Shown here: piece by piece, positions 16,050-22,702 of the stretch
Layout of the letters: each line of letters begins with the position of its first letter
Position numbering within the stretch: position 1 is the stretch's first letter
DNA from: a virus
Reading direction: 5' to 3' (one strand)
DNA: 22,713 nucleotides
Virus record (IMG/VR): IMGVR_UViG_3300027801_000178
Span: 1-22,713 of that record
Program-made: the position numbers and the translations under genes
Notes under the pieces: model-generated
Databases searched by the model: none
Told to the model about the DNA's origin: nothing
What the model saw: the letters and a program-made list of their open reading frames with translations, nothing else

Positions 16050-17473
16050 TCCCTAAAACCTTCATCCATAATAGTGTTAGCAATATTCATTTTAGATCTT
16101 AATGCTTTTACTATCTTTTCATCTACAGTTTTTGGTGCTATAAAGTCTACATATGTTACCGATTTCTCTTGACCTATCCTATGTGCTCTATCTTCTGATT
16201 GTAATCTTTTTTCTAAGTCATAACCATTAGAGTAATAAACAACTGTATTTGCAGCTGTTAATGTTATACCATAGCCGCCGGTTTGAGGATTACCAATAAA
16301 AAATCTAACTTTAGAATCTTTATCTTGAAATTTTTTAATAGCTTCTTGTCTATCATCAGAACTAATCGCTCCATAATATTGAACAATAGATTCTGCTCCA
16401 TATTCATCTGTTATTTCTTTAACAATATGTTGTATATCGTGAATATAGTTAGCCCAGATAATAACTTTACCCTCAACTTCATCTAATAAATTAATTAATT
16501 CTTTAACTCTATTATTTTTTATTTCTGTAATCGTTCCATCATCATTTTTTAAATGACCACAAGTAATTTGGTGCAATCTCATCATTTGCGTTAAAACGTG
16601 AGGCGCGGTAGCCATTTTGCCTTTCAGTAGAGCAAGGGCCGCGGATTTCATAGTAGAATAAGCCTTACTTTGTTCATCTGTAAGTTCTACTTCACGTCTG
16701 GTATAAACTTTAGGAGGCAAATCTAAACAATCTTCTTTCAATACTCTATAAGAAAATACTTTTATTTTATCCGATAATTCATCTAGTCTTTTATAACTAC
16801 CAATAAGTTGAACTCTCCTACCACCAAAATTTCTATCTATCATGTTGGCATATCTATTTCTGAAAGCATAAAACGAATCAAACCCTAATAAAAAAGAATT
16901 TAAAAAACCACATTGAGTGTATAAATCTAAAGGTGATTTAGTAACAGGAGAACCTGTTAATATTCTTCTATATTTAGCCTGTTTTCCCAACAATAAAATT
17001 GATTTAGTACGTTTAGCACTAGGATTTTTGATCGTAGTGGACTCATCTATTGCAAGCATTGTTTCATGACAACTCATAAATTTAGCTGCAAATGCTAATC
17101 CTTTTTTAGTACTTAAGGCCTCAACATTCATAATAAGGATGTGAAGGTCATGTCCTGTTTTAAATAATAATTGATACTCTTTATCCTTTGTCTTCGAAGT
17201 TGAAGCGGTCCATAATACCATTGTAGGTTGTATATGACTAGCTAAATGTGTTGGAATTTCTTGCTCTAACCAGGTTCTATATACACCTTTTGGTGCCACA
17301 ATAATGGCTCCATTTATTTTTCCTTTGTCATAAAGCATAGCCATATTATCAACTAACACTTTAGATTTACCAGTTCCCATTTCCATGAAATAACCATATT
17401 CAGTTTTATCCCATGACTTTTCTAATGCAATCAATTGATGTGCATAAGGTTTTGTTTTAAATTTATAGTCCAT
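16040..17473 (-). CDS. SNF2-family (SF2) DNA helicase/ATPase
   Basis: 477 aa from the ATG (complement of 17471-17473). Motifs: I, MGTGKS (residues 32-37); Ia, IIVAPKGVYRTW (57-68); II, DEST (143-146) in place of the common DEAH/DEGH; III, LTGSP (172-176); V, GGYGITLTAANTVVYYSNG; VI, DRAHRIGQ (428-435) with arginine fingers. These define a SNF2/RapA-like DNA translocase; phage members are thought to act in replication, recombination or branch handling. A longer reading starts at TTG 17500, but the predicted -10 and transcription start lie at or downstream of that codon, and a purine-rich leader directly precedes the ATG, so I choose the ATG. It is the only large minus-strand gene and overlaps a 64-aa gene downstream. 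Confidence 0.9.
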   Translation of the reverse strand: MDYKFKTKPYAHQLIALEKSWDKTEYGYFMEMGTGKSKVLVDNMAMLYDKGKINGAIIVAPKGVYRTWLEQEIPTHLASHIQPTMVLWTASTSKTKDKEYQLLFKTGHDLHILIMNVEALSTKKGLAFAAKFMSCHETMLAIDESTTIKNPSAKRTKSILLLGKQAKYRRILTGSPVTKSPLDLYTQCGFLNSFLLGFDSFYAFRNRYANMIDRNFGGRRVQLIGSYKRLDELSDKIKVFSYRVLKEDCLDLPPKVYTRREVELTDEQSKAYSTMKSAALALLKGKMATAPHVLTQMMRLHQITCGHLKNDDGTITEIKNNRVKELINLLDEVEGKVIIWANYIHDIQHIVKEITDEYGAESIVQYYGAISSDDRQEAIKKFQDKDSKVRFFIGNPQTGGYGITLTAANTVVYYSNGYDLEKRLQSEDRAHRIGQEKSVTYVDFIAPKTVDEKIVKALRSKMNIANTIMDEGFREWI

Positions 17474-17478
17474 AAATA

Positions 17479-17495
17479 ATTTCTTCTTTCTAGTT
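17479..17495 (-). promoter_or_regulatory. 17-nt translation leader of the SNF2 gene
   Basis: Read on the minus strand, AACTAGAAAGAAGAAAT precedes the helicase ATG by five bases. The identical 17 bases occur on the + strand at 17943-17959 before another gene. The purine run AGAAAGAAG probably serves as ribosome site. Confidence 0.65.
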
Positions 17496-17521
17496 GACAA
17501 TTATATAAATCACTGTATAAG
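17494..17521 (+). promoter_or_regulatory. Rightward sigma70 promoter of the replication module
   Basis: TTGACA (17494-17499, perfect -35) and TATAAG (17516-17521) are 16 bases apart on the + strand. The expected start near 17528 would give a leader of about 19 bases before the ATG at 17547. It overlaps the leftward promoter. Confidence 0.7.
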
Positions 17522-17530
17522 AACTGTCAA
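17500..17530 (-). promoter_or_regulatory. Leftward sigma70 promoter of the SNF2 helicase
   Basis: On the minus strand TTGACA (17530-17525) is followed after 17 bases by TATATA (17507-17502), or after 19 by a perfect TATAAT (17505-17500). The expected start near 17493-17495 places the 17-nt purine leader at the 5' end of the message. Confidence 0.68.
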
Positions 17531-17546
17531 GTAAAAAGAAATTAGA

Positions 17547-17948
17547 ATGAAAAATAAAATATTTGAATTATATAAACCCAATTCTTTAGAAGAATTTTTA
17601 ACGTTTTATAAAAATAATCCTGAAGAAAAATTTGTCTATGTTGCACAAGAACCGCCTAGACATATTAATATTATAAGTGCATCCGATTTTGGATATTTAG
17701 TTTTTTGTTTACCTAATAGTGGACCGGAATCGCAAGCTGTTTATTCTACTTCTCCATTCGTGAGAAAAATGAAAAAAAATTTACAAAATATAAGACCACA
17801 AGATTATTTGTTAGCAATAGGGGATCCAATTATAATTGGGATTTGCAATATTGCTATAAGTGATGTAACCAATGGAAAGTTTAATGTTTTAAAATGGGAT
17901 AAAAATGGTAGTCGATACTACCCATTAGAAATAGACTTTTATAACTAG
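17547..17948 (+). CDS. Hypothetical early protein, 133 aa
   Basis: This is the first gene rightward of the divergent promoters, with an ATG about 19 bases after the predicted start site. The sequence (MKNKIFELYKPNSLEEFLTF) is mixed alpha/beta, with hydrophobic strands (KFVYVAQEPPRHINIISASD, YLVFCLPNSG at about 50-60) and IIIGICNIAISDV (about 99-111). There is no clear catalytic, zinc or helix-turn-helix pattern, and I do not recognise its family. Its position as a leader gene of the replication module suggests an early function such as host takeover or regulation, but nothing in the sequence proves that. Confidence 0.6.
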   Translation: MKNKIFELYKPNSLEEFLTFYKNNPEEKFVYVAQEPPRHINIISASDFGYLVFCLPNSGPESQAVYSTSPFVRKMKKNLQNIRPQDYLLAIGDPIIIGICNIAISDVTNGKFNVLKWDKNGSRYYPLEIDFYN

Positions 17949-17959
17949 AAAGAAGAAAT
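17943..17959 (+). promoter_or_regulatory. 17-nt translation leader of the 187-aa gene
   Basis: AACTAGAAAGAAGAAAT lies three bases before the ATG at 17963 and is identical to the minus-strand leader of the SNF2 gene (17495-17479). It also contains the stop (TAG 17946-17948) of the preceding gene. Confidence 0.65.
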
Positions 17960-17962
17960 AAT

Positions 17963-18526
17963 ATGAGTAATGATATGACCAACAGAATGCTAAAAGATTC
18001 TAAAGACCTTTTAGATGATATAGAAATAACAGATATAGCTTCGGAGTGTATTAAGCTCAAACAAAAAGAAGATGAGATTGCACAAATAGAAGAACAACTT
18101 AAAAATAAAAAAGCAGAGGCTGATGACATCAGCTCTCGTGTAATTCCCGAATTATTAGCAGAACAAGGTTTATCAGAAATTAAACTTTCAGATGGATCTA
18201 AGGTAGCTGTTAAAAAAGAATTCAGAGCAACTGTTCCCAAAGACGATTTAAAAAGGGAAGCTGCTCTACAATGGCTTCGAGATCAAGGGCTGGGAGATAT
18301 TATTAAAAACAATGTCTCTGTATCTTTTGGTAAAGGAGAAGATGACAAGGCGGAGCAATTGCTTCGACTTGCAGCTGATAATGGTTTTGAACCGCAACAG
18401 AAATCTGATGTGGCTTGGAATACTTTATCAGCTCTATATCAGGAGCGTGTTGAGGCCGGTCTCGACATGCCTTCTGAAAGCTTTAGTCTTTGGATTAAAG
18501 ATAAAACTAAAATAACCCGGAAATAA
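17963..18526 (+). CDS. Coiled-coil phage protein, 187 aa, replication module
   Basis: Residues about 25-60 form a charged coiled coil (CIKLKQKEDEIAQIEEQLKN). After this comes a small globular part: VIPELLAEQGLSEIKLSDGS at about 60-79 and VAVKKEFRATVPKD at about 81-94. It ends with helices (LLRLAADNGFEPQQKSDVAW, then WNTLSALYQERVEAGL). I recall similar proteins of unknown function directly before ssDNA-binding or replication genes in phages; a Gam-like or DNA-end-binding role is only a guess. The start is fixed by the purine leader and the 14-base spacing to the previous stop. Codon use near the end is somewhat richer in G+C than the genes on either side. Confidence 0.65.
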   Translation: MSNDMTNRMLKDSKDLLDDIEITDIASECIKLKQKEDEIAQIEEQLKNKKAEADDISSRVIPELLAEQGLSEIKLSDGSKVAVKKEFRATVPKDDLKREAALQWLRDQGLGDIIKNNVSVSFGKGEDDKAEQLLRLAADNGFEPQQKSDVAWNTLSALYQERVEAGLDMPSESFSLWIKDKTKITRK

Positions 18527-18546
18527 ACAATAAAGGATAAAAAAAA

Positions 18547-19317
18547 ATGAGTAAAGAAGTAATGAATAAAGAATCTGGATCTGTAGCCTTATTTGGCAAT
18601 GATTTAGACCAAGGTTTTGAAAATGTAACGCAAGCAGATACTTCGTTACCTTATGTCAGAATCTTAGGACAATTATCAGCTGAAGTAAATGAAGGTGATG
18701 GTAAATACATAAATGGTGCTAAACCAAGTATGATTTATAATAATATTACCAACGAAATCTTTGATGGTAAAGAGGGTATCAAAGTAATCTCTTGTTATTA
18801 TAAGAGAAACTTTCCAGAAAAATCAGATAAAGGAGATGGAATGGCTACAACTGTAGCAGTTCATCAACCAAATAGTCCGATTGTTCAAACAGGTAAAAGA
18901 GAAGGTTCTAAAATTAGATTACCGAATGGTAACTATTTAGAAGAAACTGCCTATTACTATGTTTTAATGGAAACAAAAGCAGGTGGAATGACACCAGCTT
19001 TAATTACTATGAAATCTTCACAGCTTAGTGTTAGTAAAAAATGGCTTGCCATGATGAAACTAATAAAAATAGCTGATGGTAAAGGTGGATTTGGTAGACC
19101 TCCAATGCATGGAGTTATGTATAACCTGTCTTCCGTACTACAAAAGAACGAAAAAGGTTCTTGGTATGGTTGGTCTGTTACACAAGACAGAATTATGGGA
19201 CAAGGAGATGAGGCTTTATATGATGAAGCTAAACAACTCCAATCTACGTTCTCTAAAGAAAACGTGCAAACAAAAGTAGATGTGAAAGAGAAAGCTAACG
19301 ATAGTACTCCGTACTAA
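18547..19317 (+). CDS. Candidate single-stranded DNA-binding protein, 256 aa
   Basis: AAGGA lies about 9 bases upstream of the ATG. The central part (about residues 30-215) is beta-rich with many aromatic and basic residues (LPYVRILGQLSAEVNEG, VISCYYKRNFPEKSD, ETAYYYVLMETKAGG, SSQLSVSKKWLAMMKLIKI, GSWYGWSVTQDR). The C-terminus is polar and mixed-charge (KENVQTKVDVKEKANDSTPY) rather than strongly acidic as in classic phage ssDNA-binding proteins. Position immediately before a primase and SF1 helicase, plus the exposed-aromatic pattern, suggest ssDNA binding. I cannot see a diagnostic signature and the call is inference. It is followed by a stable hairpin that probably marks the end of a transcript segment. 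Confidence 0.6.
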   Translation: MSKEVMNKESGSVALFGNDLDQGFENVTQADTSLPYVRILGQLSAEVNEGDGKYINGAKPSMIYNNITNEIFDGKEGIKVISCYYKRNFPEKSDKGDGMATTVAVHQPNSPIVQTGKREGSKIRLPNGNYLEETAYYYVLMETKAGGMTPALITMKSSQLSVSKKWLAMMKLIKIADGKGGFGRPPMHGVMYNLSSVLQKNEKGSWYGWSVTQDRIMGQGDEALYDEAKQLQSTFSKENVQTKVDVKEKANDSTPY

Positions 19318-19327
19318 ATTTAGTTTT

Positions 19328-19349
19328 AAGGGGATCGCAAGATCCCCTT
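19328..19349 (+). terminator. GNRA-capped hairpin after the 256-aa gene, possible terminator
   Basis: AAGGGGATC (19328-19336) pairs perfectly with GATCCCCTT (19341-19349) around the tetraloop GCAA, closed by C-G. Nine pairs with four consecutive G-C make it by far the strongest hairpin noticed in the window. Only three T follow, so termination may be partial; it may instead protect the upstream 3' end or attenuate primase expression. Confidence 0.65.
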
Positions 19350-19373
19350 TACAAAGAAATGAGAATGTAATAT

Positions 19374-20891
19374 ATGAATAAATTCAAACAAATATTTAGC
19401 GGATTAACAATAGCATATGGACAATATCAGCCCGGTGACAGAGGAGAAAATGGTAAGCAACAAGGTAAAGCCTTTATTGTTCGTAAAACCGTTACCGACG
19501 ATCTCTGGACCAATCACCTTGCAGGAAAAGGAGCAGCTCTTGGGATTATCCCTATCACAGAAAATAATGATTGTAGGTGGGGCTGTATTGATATTGACGA
19601 ATATGACTTTAATCACGCTAGCCTCGTTAAAAGTATTAGGGATCGTAAACTCCCTTTAGTAGTTTGCCGATCTAAATCCGGCGGAGCACACGTATTTTTA
19701 TTTACTAAAGAAAATATCTCAGCATCATTGATGCAATCAAAATTAAAAAAAATGGCGATCGTTTTGGGCTTCGAAGGTTCAGAAATATTTCCTAAACAAA
19801 CAGAAATTTTAGTGGAACGTGGTGACACTGGAAACTTTTTAAATTTACCTTACCACAATCAAATGAAAGGACTACGTTATGCTATCAACGATACTGGCGC
19901 CGGCTGTACACTTGAGGAATTTTATAAGCTCTATGATATTTATGCTTGTACAAAAGAAGCCGTTGAAAAAATTAAAATTGAAGAAGAAAAAATAGAAGAA
20001 GCATTTCCTGGAGGACCCCCTTGCTTAAACAAATTGGCATCAATAGGTTTTGGTGAGGGTTCCAGAAATAATGCATTATTTAATATAGCAGTTTATTATA
20101 AACAATCTAATCCGGACACATGGGAAGATAAAATTGTAGAAGCCAATTCAAAACATATGACTCCCGCTCTAAGTAATAGTGAAGTTCAACAATTAATTAA
20201 ATCAGTTAACAGAAAAGGTTATGATAAATATAGATGTAAAGATGAACCTATTAATTCTGTTTGTCAATCTGGTTTGTGTAGAACTAAAAGATTCGGTGTG
20301 GGTTTTGGGGAAGAAGAAATGCCATTACTTGGTAGTTTAACTAAGTATAGATCAACACCACCACAATGGTTTTTAGATGTAGATAAAACTAGAATAGAAT
20401 TAAAATCAGAACAACTTTATAATCCAGGTATGTTTGCTTTAGCTTGTTTAGACCAAGCCAATAAAATTGTACCTGTACCCAAACCTAGAGATTGGAAACA
20501 ACATTTTTTAAAACCAATGATGGGAAACTTACAAGAAGTAGAACCATTAGAATCTTTAGATCCTATTAATGAACTTACAGGACTTCTACAAGATTGGACT
20601 ACCAATAGACAGTCCGCTAGAACTTTAGATGATATTTTTAACAAACTTCCTTTTACAGAAAAAGAATTTACTTATTTTAGAATGGAAGACTTTTATTCAT
20701 TTTGTAAAAAAAATAATTGGGAAATGGATAAAACTAAAACAGGTAACTTAATTAAAAGACTTGAAGGAATTTTTGTAGAAGAAACAAGAATGACTATTAA
20801 GAAACAACAACCAAGATTAGTTAAGATTAATACAATGAAAAAAATAGAGGCTTCTGTTTCTAAAGTTGCATACCAACAGGAGGATTTTTAA
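19374..20891 (+). CDS. Archaeo-eukaryotic-type (AEP) DNA primase, 505 aa
   Basis: The N-terminal domain shows AEP hallmarks: WGCIDIDEYD (residues 69-78) with the metal-binding pair Asp73/Asp75, and SKSGGAHVFLF (100-110) with the SGGxH nucleotide-binding motif, His106. PKQTEI and GNFLNLPYHN follow further on. KGAALGIIPI (52-61) is typical of the phage/plasmid and TOTE-type primase group. A second region holds Cys288, Cys297 and Cys302 (YRCKDEPI...CQSGLCR), a likely zinc knuckle of the primase C-terminal type, then a helical tail. It would make primers for replication, and some relatives also polymerise. There is no fused helicase domain; the SF1 helicase two genes on may supply unwinding. Its stop overlaps the next start (TAATG). 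Confidence 0.85.
   Translation: MNKFKQIFSGLTIAYGQYQPGDRGENGKQQGKAFIVRKTVTDDLWTNHLAGKGAALGIIPITENNDCRWGCIDIDEYDFNHASLVKSIRDRKLPLVVCRSKSGGAHVFLFTKENISASLMQSKLKKMAIVLGFEGSEIFPKQTEILVERGDTGNFLNLPYHNQMKGLRYAINDTGAGCTLEEFYKLYDIYACTKEAVEKIKIEEEKIEEAFPGGPPCLNKLASIGFGEGSRNNALFNIAVYYKQSNPDTWEDKIVEANSKHMTPALSNSEVQQLIKSVNRKGYDKYRCKDEPINSVCQSGLCRTKRFGVGFGEEEMPLLGSLTKYRSTPPQWFLDVDKTRIELKSEQLYNPGMFALACLDQANKIVPVPKPRDWKQHFLKPMMGNLQEVEPLESLDPINELTGLLQDWTTNRQSARTLDDIFNKLPFTEKEFTYFRMEDFYSFCKKNNWEMDKTKTGNLIKRLEGIFVEETRMTIKKQQPRLVKINTMKKIEASVSKVAYQQEDF
20878..20883 (+). promoter_or_regulatory. Strong Shine-Dalgarno site before the 67-aa gene
   Basis: A perfect AGGAGG lies seven bases before the ATG at 20891 and inside the 3' end of the primase gene. 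It is the best ribosome site noticed in the window, and it serves the small gene rather than the helicase at 21006. Confidence 0.75.
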
Positions 20892-21094
20892 TGAAAGTAG
20901 GAATTAATTGGCATCTTAGATTCAGAGAAGAAATTAAATATCTTAAAGAAGAGTTAGAACTAACCCAAATATGGTTAGATAGAGCAGAAAAACAATTGGA
21001 AAAATATGAAAACAATAATACTGGGGCCGCCGGGAACGGGAAAAACAACAACGTTGTTAGACTTAGTCGACGAGTTCATCCAACAAGGGATTAG
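20891..21094 (+). CDS. Small coiled-coil protein overlapping the helicase start, 67 aa
   Basis: The start is set by AGGAGG seven bases upstream and by the TAATG overlap with the primase stop. Residues 1-42 form a charged amphipathic helix (MKVGINWHLRFREEIKYLKE, ELTQIWLDRAEKQLEKYENN). The last 27 residues are the alternate frame of the helicase Walker A region (NTGAAGNGKNNNV) and read as low-complexity and basic. The 89-base overlap means ribosomes leaving the ORF pass through the helicase start at 21006. It may be a real small replication cofactor, a translation-coupling leader, or both; the function is unknown. Confidence 0.6.
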   Translation: MKVGINWHLRFREEIKYLKEELELTQIWLDRAEKQLEKYENNNTGAAGNGKNNNVVRLSRRVHPTRD

Positions 21095-22514
21095 ACCTAA
21101 ACAAATAGGTTACTTTTCTTTTACTAAGAAAGCTGCAAAGGAAGCAGCAGAGAGAGCTGCGGAAAAATTTAACTTAGATATAGACAATGATCTAACTAAT
21201 TTTAGAACTTTACACTCATTAGCTTTTAGAAATTTAGGAATGACTAAAGAGAAAATGATGAAGACAGAAGACTATAAAGAATTTGGGCAGAAATGTGGCA
21301 TCCCTATTAAGACAGCTAGTTATTCATCCGACGATGGTACATTTAATTCTGATAATGAATACCTAACAATTATAAATACAGCTAGAGTAAAACGTATGGA
21401 CTTGATGGAGTATTATGATTCAAGACAAAATATATTAGATATAGAAAGAGGAACTTTATTTTTATTAGCAGAAGAATTAGAAAAATTTAAAAAAGAAAAA
21501 GGTTTAAAAGATTTTACAGATTTACTAGAAGATTTTATAGCTGAGAAAGTTAAACCAGGATTTGAAGTATTATTTATAGATGAAGCCCAAGATTTATCTT
21601 TACTACAATGGGATATGGTAAGAAGTATTTGGGCCAACGCGAAGAAAACTTATATAGCCGGTGATGATGATCAAGCAATATTTAAATGGGCCGGAGCAGA
21701 TGTAGATCACTTCATAGCTTTAAAAGAAGAAGTTAATGACATAAAAGTATTAGATCAATCATATCGTATTCCAGGTGGTCCTATCCATGAGTTATCACAA
21801 AGAATAATAAACAAAGTACAGAATAGATTTGAAAAAGAATATAAACCTAGAGATGAGATTGGTATTTTAAAAAGATATTCGGACATTACCCAGGTTGATA
21901 TGAGTGAAGGTAATTGGTTAGTTTTATCTTCAGCTAATTATTTTTTAGACGACGCAAAGGACCTTTGCGAGATTCAAGGATGGTATTATCAATATAAAGG
22001 TATGAACTCTGTATCTTTAAAACTTTTACTAGCTTTAAATAATTGGGAAGCATGGCGTAAAGGTGCGTTCTTAAATCATTTGGAGATTAAAAATATGTAT
22101 GAGTATCTTGGATCAAATGTTTTAGTAGGCTTCCAGAAGGGTAAAACTTTAAATTCGGATGCGAAGTATACACTAAAAGAATGCCAAGCGCAATATGGAT
22201 TAACAACAGATAAAGTTTGGTACGATTCTTTTGAGGGCTTAGATAACATGACGGAAACCTACATTCGTAACATGAGGGCGAATGGAGAAGCTATAAATAA
22301 AAATCCTCGTATAAAAATGTCAACCATACATGGAGCGAAAGGCGGAGAAGCTGATAAAGTTTTATTACTCCAGGACATAACCGGTGCGGCTATCGAAACG
22401 TTTAGTCATGACCCAGATGAATTACATAGATTATTTTATACTGGCGCGACGAGAGCGAAGCGTGAATTGCATGTGTTAGATCCTAAAAACTTTGATCGAG
22501 CTTATATAATATGA
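21006..22514 (+). CDS. UvrD/Rep-like SF1 DNA helicase, 502 aa
   Basis: Complete SF1A motif set: I, GPPGTGKTT (residues 7-15); Ia, FSFTKKAAKEAAERA; II, FIDEAQD (DEAQD 192-196); III, AGDDDQAIFKWAGA (GDDDQ 219-223); IV, VLDQSYRIP; V, STIHGAKGGEADKVLL; VI, YTGATRAKREL (478-488). This is an ATP-driven 3'-5'-type DNA unwinding protein. At 502 aa it is shorter than bacterial UvrD (about 720 aa), so the 1B/2B insert regions are reduced. ATG 21006 lies within the preceding 67-aa ORF with only a weak purine site, so translation is probably coupled. Together with the AEP primase it probably forms the replication fork machinery; recombination or repair is the alternative. The stop overlaps the next gene (ATGA). 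Confidence 0.92.
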   Translation: MKTIILGPPGTGKTTTLLDLVDEFIQQGIRPKQIGYFSFTKKAAKEAAERAAEKFNLDIDNDLTNFRTLHSLAFRNLGMTKEKMMKTEDYKEFGQKCGIPIKTASYSSDDGTFNSDNEYLTIINTARVKRMDLMEYYDSRQNILDIERGTLFLLAEELEKFKKEKGLKDFTDLLEDFIAEKVKPGFEVLFIDEAQDLSLLQWDMVRSIWANAKKTYIAGDDDQAIFKWAGADVDHFIALKEEVNDIKVLDQSYRIPGGPIHELSQRIINKVQNRFEKEYKPRDEIGILKRYSDITQVDMSEGNWLVLSSANYFLDDAKDLCEIQGWYYQYKGMNSVSLKLLLALNNWEAWRKGAFLNHLEIKNMYEYLGSNVLVGFQKGKTLNSDAKYTLKECQAQYGLTTDKVWYDSFEGLDNMTETYIRNMRANGEAINKNPRIKMSTIHGAKGGEADKVLLLQDITGAAIETFSHDPDELHRLFYTGATRAKRELHVLDPKNFDRAYII

Positions 22515-22702
22515 AAAAAGAACAAAGAAAGGAATGGTATAATTTAAATAAAGAAAAAGAAAGTATAAGAAAAAAAAAATGGTATTCTTTAAATAGAGAT
22601 AAAATATTATTTAAATATAAAATAAAAAGTAAAATAAAAAAATTATTATTAAATGAAATAAAAATAGAAGAAGAACTTTTACAAGAGGAAAAACTAATAT
22701 GA
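22511..22702 (+). CDS. Small Lys-rich protein, 63 aa
   Basis: The ATG overlaps the helicase stop (ATGA). The protein contains two similar units, KEWYNLNKEKESIRKK and KKWYSLNRDKILFKYK, then a Lys/Ile/Leu helix and an acidic end (KIEEELLQEEKLI). Such aromatic-Asn-Lys repeats are known ahead of HNH nuclease domains in phage proteins, but no HNH domain is present here. The strong A richness of the DNA makes the protein composition partly a consequence of base composition. A nucleic-acid-binding role is a guess. The next start overlaps its stop. Confidence 0.5.
   Translation: MKKEQRKEWYNLNKEKESIRKKKWYSLNRDKILFKYKIKSKIKKLLLNEIKIEEELLQEEKLI

Larger units (their letters stand above)
17494..17530. 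repeat. Inverted repeat TTGACA...TGTCAA spanning the promoter pair
   Basis: TTGACA at 17494-17499 and its reverse complement TGTCAA at 17525-17530 are separated by 25 bases. Each half is the -35 box of one promoter. It could also be read as a split operator; no repressor gene is seen nearby. Confidence 0.7.

Noticed and set aside
19348-19373. TTTACA...TAATAT as a promoter for the primase gene
   Set aside because: The spacer is only 14 bases and the start site would fall inside the coding region.
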